From JAZRUY01 sp045598845 (GTDB lineage: Bacteria; Verrucomicrobiota; Lentisphaeria; Victivallales; Victivallaceae), in assembly GCA_045598845.1 (NCBI GenBank), contig JAZRUY010000161.1, positions 1-15,652 on the forward strand: DNA of 15,652 nucleotides. Direction: 5' to 3'. Numbering within the stretch: position 1 is the stretch's first letter; every line of letters begins with the position of its first letter. Both the position numbers and the translations under genes were made by a program. This document shows, piece after piece, positions 6,810 through 12,645 of this stretch. Below the pieces are notes generated by a model. It saw only the letters and a program-made list of their open reading frames with translations, searched no databases and was not told the DNA's origin.

Positions 6810-6910
6810 AAATCAACTTACGGCGCAGTCACGTATCACAGGTGTTTCCGTCATCCGTACAATTCCGGCAACGATATCCTTAATTCCAGGACTGCGGCAA
6901 CAATAAAACT

Positions 6911-7912
6911 TCAATCCGCGCAATCGCGGAATATATGCTGTAAGCGCCACGGGCAATGCCGGCATACCGGCAGACGGTTTTCCCGTACAGCGCGTCTCCA
7001 CTGCTCCGCACGCGGCGAATCGAAAATCTCCTGCAGCGGTGTATCTTTGACATTTCCGGCCGAGAACCCGAAATAATCCGTACAGAATCCCACCTCTCCG
7101 TCCTGCCGCACATGCACCCGGCGGAAAGGCGAATTACATTCTTCCGTATCCGGAGCACAACCGGGATACCAATGCGGGGTGAAACGGACCGGGAATGGAT
7201 AACTTCTACCATTCATTGCGGAAACCGCGTCCGCCAGCAGACGCAGATATCCGGCATCATCATCGCGCCGCCAGGCGGTCAGCTCGGGATAATCGCAGCC
7301 GAAATTTTCCCGGCTGTAACGGCGGTATTCCTCGATTTCCTCTCCGGTGAGATACATCAGTTGCCCCATAACCATCATATCCGGACGCAGATCCGCCAGC
7401 AAATCAGGCAAATCAGGAAGAAGTCTGACGTTGGAATCCGAAACCGTGGTCAAAAATATCAGCCGGCCGCGTCTGCCGTCCAGCAATCCGACATTGCGGC
7501 TCACCAGATCAAAAACACCTTTTCCGCGAACGGAATCGTTGATTTCGCGAGGACCGTCCAACGAAATATATATGCAGTCCAGACACTCCCGTAAAATCCC
7601 GGCATGCCGCTCGATCATGGTTCCGTTGGTCACCATTGAAAGACGGAATCCTCGGCGATGCAAAGTCGAGGCCAATTCGTCAAAACCGTTGTAGAGCAGC
7701 GGTTCACCGCCCCACAGCGTCACCATCAGAGGCTCGCCGCCGGCGGCGGCGCTGCGCCTGGCCTGCTCCGCCACGTCAAGCCAGAAATCCACCGGGAATT
7801 CGGTATATCCGGAAGCAAGCATTCCGCGGCTTTGACCGCAAAACGCGCATTTAAGATTGCATCTGCCGGTAAGCTGCAGATGAACAGCGCTTATAATCCC
7901 TTTTTCCGCCAT
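6911..7912 (-). CDS. Radical SAM/SPASM-domain protein
   Basis: A 333-residue iron-sulfur enzyme. The CxxxCxxC motif that binds the radical-generating [4Fe-4S] cluster is at C18, C22 and C25 (GRCNLKCAFC), and the GGEP motif that contacts S-adenosylmethionine is present in TLWGGEPLLYNG near residue 68. The C-terminal part looks like a SPASM or twitch domain: C259, C277 after a QDGEVGFC stretch, a GNVKDTPLQEIFDSP helix and then C317xxC320 and C331, enough for at least one auxiliary cluster. Such enzymes mature peptides or enzymes or act in cofactor synthesis (anSME, PqqE and MoaA relatives); the substrate is unknown. No obvious precursor peptide gene sits beside it. A GAGGTG site lies 7 bases before ATG 7912 and a promoter is predicted upstream. 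lptB downstream has its own promoter. Confidence 0.9.
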   Translation of the reverse strand: MAEKGIISAVHLQLTGRCNLKCAFCGQSRGMLASGYTEFPVDFWLDVAEQARRSAAAGGEPLMVTLWGGEPLLYNGFDELASTLHRRGFRLSMVTNGTMIERHAGILRECLDCIYISLDGPREINDSVRGKGVFDLVSRNVGLLDGRRGRLIFLTTVSDSNVRLLPDLPDLLADLRPDMMVMGQLMYLTGEEIEEYRRYSRENFGCDYPELTAWRRDDDAGYLRLLADAVSAMNGRSYPFPVRFTPHWYPGCAPDTEECNSPFRRVHVRQDGEVGFCTDYFGFSAGNVKDTPLQEIFDSPRAEQWRRAVRENRLPVCRHCPWRLQHIFRDCAD

Positions 7913-7981
7913 GCGTATTCACCTCAAAAAAAGATGCGGAACGGCATATTATTCCGCCTAACTGATGCTTGACAGGTTATA

Positions 7982-8009
7982 AATATAGTCTCCGGACGGA
8001 GATTTTCAA
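7982..8009 (-). promoter_or_regulatory. Predicted promoter of the radical SAM gene with operator-like spacer
   Basis: On the minus strand TTGAAA (8009-8004) and TATATT (7987-7982) are spaced by 16 bases, each matching consensus at 5 of 6. The spacer contains an inverted repeat, arms TCTCCG and CGGAGA with a 2-base centre (7989-8002), that fills almost the whole gap between the boxes. A protein bound there would block the polymerase, so it is a candidate operator. Confidence 0.5.
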
Positions 8010-8034
8010 TCCGCGCGGTACTGTCCGGGCGGTC

Positions 8035-8063
8035 TTGAAAATACGAGGCGGGGAATATATAGT
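8035..8063 (+). promoter_or_regulatory. Predicted promoter of the parvulin cluster
   Basis: TTGAAA (8035-8040) and TATAGT (8058-8063) are spaced by exactly 17 bases, each matching the consensus at 5 of 6 positions. The start point would be near 8070, giving a leader of about 48 bases before the ATG at 8118. It is divergent from, and close to, the radical SAM promoter (7982-8009). Confidence 0.65.
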
Positions 8064-8117
8064 AGCACTTAAGGCTTATTTATCTCATCGAAACACGGTT
8101 GAACGGAGTATCAGGTT

Positions 8118-9137
8118 ATGTACCGTAAAATTTATTTTCTGTTTCCGGCGCTGCTCATTGCGCTCAATGTATCCGGGCGCGAAACATTCGCCGGCAGTTT
8201 CTTTGATTTCATCCCTGACCCCGCCGCGGTTGTGAACGGGGAAGAAATACCATCCGTCGATGTAATGGAGGAATATACTCTGCTGAATAAAAGCAACCGT
8301 CTGCTCATGGATATAAATGTTGAAACCTTGAAAAAATCACTTCCGGACATGGTCAAAAAAGCGGTGGAGAGAAAGCTTGTGCTTACCGAGGCATCGGGCC
8401 GCGGCATTTCGCCGTCGCGCGAACAGACCGCGCAGTATATACTGGATGATTATGCCGGGAAAAACGATGCGGAAAAGACCAGAATCGATACCGCTTTGAA
8501 AAAATCAGGAATCACCATAGAACAATATGCAGAGCAAAACGCGGGCAGAAGCGAAGTCCAGTACAACGTAGTGAAAGCGAAACTATTCAGTACGGCCGGA
8601 ATCCCGCCCCGCCCGGAAATCTCGGATGAGGACATCGTGGAATACAAGAAGAACAACCCTGATTACTTCTGCCGGGTGAGAGCATCGCACATCTATGTTT
8701 CAACTTACGGGATGAACGAGAGCCAAAAGGCGGAAGCGAGAAAAAAAGCCGAAGAACTTCTGATCAAAGCGAAAAAACGACCGGATACATTTGCCGATCT
8801 GGCTAAAGAATACAGCGACTGCCCCAGCGGAATCCGGGGAGGCGATCTGGGAAAATTCGGACGGGGAGTCATGTGGAAAGAATTTGAGGATGCGGTTTTT
8901 TCACTCCAACAGGATGAAATATATCCGGAAGTCGTGACTTCGCGCGGCGGTTTTCACATTATCAAGTTAAATGCCCGTATCGAGGAACCGGAAAGCGCCT
9001 TACTGGCGAAATCGTACATAGAGGAGGACCGGAAGAAAGAAATACACCGGCGGCGGCAGGACTATCTGAAGGAATTGGAAGCGAAATACCGCACTGTATA
9101 TTTTGTGGACGGAGCGGCCAAATGCGATTTCGATTGA
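8118..9137 (+). CDS. Periplasmic peptidyl-prolyl isomerase, SurA/PrsA-like (parvulin copy 1)
   Basis: A 339-residue exported foldase. The N-terminus is a signal peptide (hydrophobic core about 5-18, cleavage somewhere between 19 and 26, no lipobox Cys). A SurA-type N-terminal helical chaperone region follows (about 33-180), starting with the AAVVNGEEIPSVDVM strand typical of the family. The parvulin domain spans about 186-288 and keeps the key blocks RASHIYVS (His 191), GGDLGKFGRG (241-250) and GGFHIIKL (His 280). A charged C-terminal helix (about 290-325) ends in a YRTVYFV strand that pairs with the N-terminal region in relatives. It should help outer-membrane or periplasmic proteins fold by prolyl cis-trans isomerisation. 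It is the first of three related genes; the 154-bp gap to the next suggests a second promoter may lie between them. Confidence 0.92.
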   Translation: MYRKIYFLFPALLIALNVSGRETFAGSFFDFIPDPAAVVNGEEIPSVDVMEEYTLLNKSNRLLMDINVETLKKSLPDMVKKAVERKLVLTEASGRGISPSREQTAQYILDDYAGKNDAEKTRIDTALKKSGITIEQYAEQNAGRSEVQYNVVKAKLFSTAGIPPRPEISDEDIVEYKKNNPDYFCRVRASHIYVSTYGMNESQKAEARKKAEELLIKAKKRPDTFADLAKEYSDCPSGIRGGDLGKFGRGVMWKEFEDAVFSLQQDEIYPEVVTSRGGFHIIKLNARIEEPESALLAKSYIEEDRKKEIHRRRQDYLKELEAKYRTVYFVDGAAKCDFD

Positions 9138-9291
9138 TTGCGGATGAATGCCGCCGGATGCTGTTTTTTATACAGAAACTGGAATTTGTTTCCGCCGCAA
9201 TATATTTTTAAGAGAAATACGGCGTAAAATTTAATATTAGGATTAAAAGCGGATACATCCGCGGAAACTTGAAAAGAAAGGCTATTTAAAA

Positions 9292-10335
9292 ATGCTGAAA
9301 AGACACGTTGTTTCTGTTCTGTTCGCACTGACCGCAACGGCGGTGATGTTCGCGGCCGAAGAACCGGCACAGGCACCGGTTCCGCCGGCTTCTGAGGCTC
9401 AGCCGGAAGTGAAAGCCGATCCGTTCGCCGGTGTTCCTGATGTGCTGGCGAAAGTAAACGGCAAGGAAATAACCAAACAGATGATGCGTGACAAACTGGC
9501 GGAACAGCTTCCGCCGGGACTGGATATCGCGTCTCTTATAGACGCCGACCGGTTACAGGTCATGCTGCCGCATCTGGTGCGCGACATGGTCACCGCGCAG
9601 GCATTGACGGATGCCATGAAAGCGGAAAAAATCGAACCTAATGAAGAAACCGCAAGAAAGTCGCTGGCCGAACATGTCGACAATCCTGAAAACCGCAAGA
9701 AAGCGGAAGAGGCCGGAATAAATTTCGATAATGAAATCGAGAAAGCGGCGAAAAATCCGATGATGCAACTGCAGGCGGCTACTTTTGAATTCTTCAAACT
9801 TCACGGCATCGATATGGAAGCGAAAGTTTCCGAAGATGAAGCCAAAGCCGCTTATCTGGCCGATCCGGAAAAATACCGCATCTTGCGGGCCTCCCATATT
9901 CTCATTACCGCCGAAAGCGGCGACAATGCCGATGCCGAAGCGCTGGCGAAAGCGGAAGATTTATTGCGGCAGCTTCAGAAAGATCCCTCTGAATTCGAAG
10001 AACTGGCCAAAACGGAAAGCAAATGTCCGAGCGGTCAGAACGGAGGCGCGCTGGGAGAATTCTCACGCGGTCAAATGGTTCCTGAATTTGAAGAAGCGGC
10101 ATTCGCTCTTACCGAACCCGGCAGTTTTTCGCCGTCCCCGGTAAAAACTAATTTCGGATATCATATTATCAGACTGGACGGAGTCGGCACGGAAGAAAGT
10201 TCCGTGAAGGCGGCAAAAGAAGAGCTGGTTGCCGAGAAAATGCAGCAGGCGCTGACTCAGGCCGATGAATTGCTGAATTCGATTGTCGCTCAGGCGGATA
10301 TCGAATACCTCGTTCCGATGCCGGAAGAAGAATAA
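9292..10335 (+). CDS. Periplasmic peptidyl-prolyl isomerase, SurA/PrsA-like (parvulin copy 2)
   Basis: A 347-residue paralogue of the preceding gene. The signal peptide ends near MFA (residue 21), followed by a Pro/Ala/Glu-rich linker (22-46) that copy 1 lacks. The chaperone region starts with VLAKVNGKEITKQMM (about 51-65). The parvulin domain (about 197-296) keeps RASHILIT (His 202), GGALGEFSRGQMVPEFE (from 251) and FGYHIIRL (His 291), so it should be catalytically competent. The C-terminal helix and final IEYLVP strand match the layout of copies 1 and 3, and the protein ends with an acidic tail. An AAAGG-like site precedes ATG 9292. The next gene starts 31 bases after the stop codon, so copies 2 and 3 very likely form an operon. 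Confidence 0.93.
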   Translation: MLKRHVVSVLFALTATAVMFAAEEPAQAPVPPASEAQPEVKADPFAGVPDVLAKVNGKEITKQMMRDKLAEQLPPGLDIASLIDADRLQVMLPHLVRDMVTAQALTDAMKAEKIEPNEETARKSLAEHVDNPENRKKAEEAGINFDNEIEKAAKNPMMQLQAATFEFFKLHGIDMEAKVSEDEAKAAYLADPEKYRILRASHILITAESGDNADAEALAKAEDLLRQLQKDPSEFEELAKTESKCPSGQNGGALGEFSRGQMVPEFEEAAFALTEPGSFSPSPVKTNFGYHIIRLDGVGTEESSVKAAKEELVAEKMQQALTQADELLNSIVAQADIEYLVPMPEEE

Positions 10336-10366
10336 AACGCCGGGTCACGGAGAAACATATTAAAAA

Positions 10367-11341
10367 ATGATACTTCGCGACCGGATTGTTATCCCGCTGC
10401 TGGTGCTTGTGACACTGGCGGCGGGAACTTTGTTTATCGCCGGCAGAACCGGAAAGAACAATCTGCCCGGCGGAGCGGTGGAAACCGCGGAATATCTGCG
10501 CTCCCTGCCGCCGGTTTTAGCAAAAACAGGTGATACGCGGATAACCGTGGAAATGCTGGAAAATGAACTAAGGCGGGGGACTGGAGACAACACCCTGCCC
10601 CGTTATATATTTCCGGATAATTTCAATCTCTTCGAAACCGTCAGGCGAATGGCCATGAGGGAAATCCTCAATCGCAAATTCAGTGAACGATGCATAAGCG
10701 TATCGGCGCAAACGGTTATTGAAGAACTTAATCTGCAATACGAATCCATGGATCAACGGGGGCGGGACACGCTTGACGCCCTGTTCGCGAACCATCGTCT
10801 CAGCAAAGCGCAATATGCCGCTGAACTGGCTGAATCGGCCGGACAGCAACTGGCATCGGCTATAAACCTGCTGTTTTTCTACGAAGCCGGTATTCCGCGT
10901 TACGCGACTGTAAAAGAGTCAGAATGTGCTGATTTCATCAATTCCGAGCCGGAAATGTTCCGCAAGTTCGCATTCAAGAAAATACCGTTGCTTCCTGACG
11001 GGAGAATGCCTGACGCCGCGGATTTCGACAATATGCCGGCGGAAATCAAATGCGCTGCGGAAACAGGCGCTTCGGCCGCCGGTATCCTGAAATCTCTCGA
11101 ACCCGGCACCGTTTCCCCCAATCCGTACCTGAACAGCAAAGGTGAAAAAATGATTTTGATGCGTCTGGCGCTGCCGGAAGGGGAAGTTGAATTTCTAACC
11201 GGAGACCCCGCCATGCGTCAGGCTTATATCCTGCTGCTGGACCAAAAAAACACCGAACTGGAATCCCGGCGCAGGCAATATTTCAATCAGTTGCCTGAAA
11301 AAGAAACAATTTTCTATATTCCGCACCGGCAGATAAAATAA
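10367..11341 (+). CDS. SurA-like protein with a degenerate parvulin domain (copy 3)
   Basis: A 324-residue protein that shares the architecture of the two genes before it but not their catalytic core. The N-terminus has a hydrophobic segment (about 7-26) that may be an uncleaved anchor. The family strand appears as PPVLAKTGDTRITVEMLENEL (49-68), matching VLAKVNGKEITKQMM of copy 2. The domain that should be a parvulin (about 197-267) is only about 70 residues long instead of 100. EMFRKFAFKKIPLL stands where copy 1 has DYFCRVRASHIYVS, the GGxLG block is missing, and the end reads KGEKMILMRL instead of GYHIIRL, without His. The C-terminal RRRQYFNQL helix and TIFYIP strand match RRRQDYLKEL and TVYFV of copy 1. 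It is probably a non-catalytic chaperone or partner subunit. The frame is intact, so it is not a pseudogene. Confidence 0.8.
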   Translation: MILRDRIVIPLLVLVTLAAGTLFIAGRTGKNNLPGGAVETAEYLRSLPPVLAKTGDTRITVEMLENELRRGTGDNTLPRYIFPDNFNLFETVRRMAMREILNRKFSERCISVSAQTVIEELNLQYESMDQRGRDTLDALFANHRLSKAQYAAELAESAGQQLASAINLLFFYEAGIPRYATVKESECADFINSEPEMFRKFAFKKIPLLPDGRMPDAADFDNMPAEIKCAAETGASAAGILKSLEPGTVSPNPYLNSKGEKMILMRLALPEGEVEFLTGDPAMRQAYILLLDQKNTELESRRRQYFNQLPEKETIFYIPHRQIK

Positions 11342-11431
11342 AAACATTTTTTTCACCGTTATTCTAATTGCAGTTAACCGGTTATCCGCATGAACAACAT
11401 ACGGTGCGGTCCGGAGAAATGGAGTTTTATG

Positions 11432-11821
11432 ATGAAAAAGATCCTGTTTCTGATGTTTGCCGGTTCGGCGGCACTGGCTTTATCCGCCGGAGGGTTTCAC
11501 TTCAAACATTCGAGGACAATGTCTCCGGAGGAAGAGGCGCAGTTTTCCGCCATGACGGAAGCGGTCGCCGCGTACCGCGCCAATCCGACTGCGGAAAATC
11601 TTAATGCCGTCAAAACCAAGGCGGAGCCGCTGTATGAAAAACGGCTGCAGTTCAATTTAAAAGCCGCCGAACAGGTACTGGAGGCGGCAAAACGCGATAT
11701 CGCTGAAAAAGACGCCGGACTGAACCGGTGGGTGGAACACCTTACCAGACCCCGGCGCCCCAGAGAATTTCAGCCGGAAAAAAATCCGGCGCCGACAGCA
11801 CCGGTTCAAGAAAACAAATAA
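11432..11821 (+). CDS. Small secreted helical protein, single copy of the module shared with 3647-4465
   Basis: I do not recognise a named family. The 129-residue product has a signal peptide (MKKILFLMFAGSAALALSA, cleavage near 19), then a helical module (about 30-105) and a Pro/Arg/Glu-rich tail. The module aligns without gaps over its first 30 residues with module 1 of the His/Cys-rich protein: MSPEEEAQFSAMTEAVAAYR against MSEETLKDFKAIGEAVKAFK, then NPTAEN against NQTEEN. The long helix after it (RDIAEKDAGLNRWVEHL) parallels module 2 (KNIAERDAKIDKLMEKI). Unlike that protein it has no Cys and only three His. I chose the ATG at 11432 because GGAG lies 7 bases upstream; ATG 11429 is also possible, while 11390 would put extra residues before the signal peptide. 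It follows the parvulin genes on the same strand after 90 bases, so it may be co-transcribed with them. Confidence 0.8.
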   Translation: MKKILFLMFAGSAALALSAGGFHFKHSRTMSPEEEAQFSAMTEAVAAYRANPTAENLNAVKTKAEPLYEKRLQFNLKAAEQVLEAAKRDIAEKDAGLNRWVEHLTRPRRPREFQPEKNPAPTAPVQENK

Positions 11822-11845
11822 CGGTATTTTCAATTATATTTCCCG

Positions 11846-11872
11846 GCGGAGATGCCCATGCGGCATCTCCGC
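11846..11872. terminator. Hairpin between convergent genes, probable bidirectional terminator
   Basis: A perfect 11-bp inverted repeat (GCGGAGATGCC at 11846-11856 and GGCATCTCCGC at 11862-11872) with a 5-base loop lies between the plus-strand gene ending at 11821 and the minus-strand gene ending at 11884. On the plus strand it is followed by a short T-rich stretch (TTTACACATT). On the minus strand there is no T-run. It most likely ends plus-strand transcripts and may act as a 3' stabilising hairpin for the other strand. Confidence 0.65.
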
Positions 11873-11883
11873 TTTACACATTA

Positions 11884-12621
11884 TCACGGCCGCCTGTCAG
11901 CATAAGAAGAATAAGTCTGCCACAAATCAATTTCATGCCGGGACCGGAATACGGGCAATTCATCTTTGCGCAACCGGCTCCATCCGTACAGCAGATCCCA
12001 TAATTCCCGGAGAGGAATCCGCCAGTCAGGTTCAATCGTTTCCTTTTCCGCGCTGCAAACAGCCGGACGGAGAACGGAAGCCCGCACAATGCGGCATAAA
12101 TCTTCTATGTACATCAGTTCCAATACCGCGGAATCGATGCGTTCTGGACGAATCCCGCGCGCGGCGGCGGCGCAAAAAGTCGATACGACCGAATTGTATC
12201 CCGGACGCGAACCGCAGCCGAATGTATTGGGCATCAGCAGAGTACGGCTGCTGTAAGAGCCGTCCGCGGCTCCGCGGTCGAACATTTCTCTGATTTTGCG
12301 TTTGGAAGCGTGATAGGCGCTGTCCCGGTTTTCATATACGGTGGACCCGAGCATCAGAAGACCGTGCGGAGACGCCGCCAGCAATGCGCCGGCAAGTTCA
12401 ACATTGGTCCGGTAAAGATAATCAGGGTCAGGATGCCTGCTGAGCCCCGCGAGATGAATAATCACATCACAACTGCCGGCGAAATCGTGTAACGCCAACG
12501 GATCATTGAAAAAAAAGCGGTGGAAGTCCACAACTTCGAAACCGGGCGAGCAGACGAACATCCGGCTCAAATGCGAACCGATAAAACCGCTCTGACCGGT
12601 GATGCCGACCCGTACAGTCAT
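11884..12621 (-). CDS. CapF-like NAD(P)-dependent sugar-nucleotide reductase, SDR domain only
   Basis: A 245-residue extended short-chain dehydrogenase/reductase. The Rossmann GxxGxxG is G9-G12-G15 (TGQSGFIGSHL), HLAG is at 56-59 and the catalytic YxxxK is Y103-K107 (AYHASK), with Ser/Thr in GSTVY nearby. Beyond these general features it follows the N-terminal half of staphylococcal CapF as I remember it: RPGYNSVVSTFC for KPNYNSVIATFC, then ELMYIEDL for TLNYVDDI, LWDLLYGW for IVDLLYKF and DLWQTYSSY for DLYSTYLSY. CapF has a C-terminal cupin epimerase domain; this protein stops exactly where that domain would begin, with TGA and TAA in a row. In CapF the SDR half reduces a 4-keto-6-deoxyhexosamine nucleotide. 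Here the substrate is unknown. It starts 24 bases after the arnT-like gene on the same strand, so the two are likely one transcript. No strong Shine-Dalgarno is visible. Confidence 0.82.
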   Translation of the reverse strand: MTVRVGITGQSGFIGSHLSRMFVCSPGFEVVDFHRFFFNDPLALHDFAGSCDVIIHLAGLSRHPDPDYLYRTNVELAGALLAASPHGLLMLGSTVYENRDSAYHASKRKIREMFDRGAADGSYSSRTLLMPNTFGCGSRPGYNSVVSTFCAAAARGIRPERIDSAVLELMYIEDLCRIVRASVLRPAVCSAEKETIEPDWRIPLRELWDLLYGWSRLRKDELPVFRSRHEIDLWQTYSSYADRRP

Positions 12622-12645
12622 GTTTACATCATCATAACGCCGTAC

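Noticed and set aside
6709..6816. N-terminal extension of LptB starting at TTG 6816
   Set aside because: The extra 36 residues do not resemble LptB, the product would be longer than the family norm, and a promoter whose start point falls near 6748 lies inside the extension.
6813..7001. 62-codon frame overlapping the end of the radical SAM gene, considered as a precursor peptide
   Set aside because: Most of it lies inside the radical SAM coding region in another frame, and there is no credible ribosome binding site. The shared RDCA near both C-termini looks coincidental.
9138..9291. AT-rich gap between parvulin copies 1 and 2, searched for a terminator and promoter
   Set aside because: No stable hairpin precedes its T-runs, and the best -35/-10 pair (TTAAGA, 18 bases, TAATAT) is too weak to list as a feature, although some promoter here is plausible.
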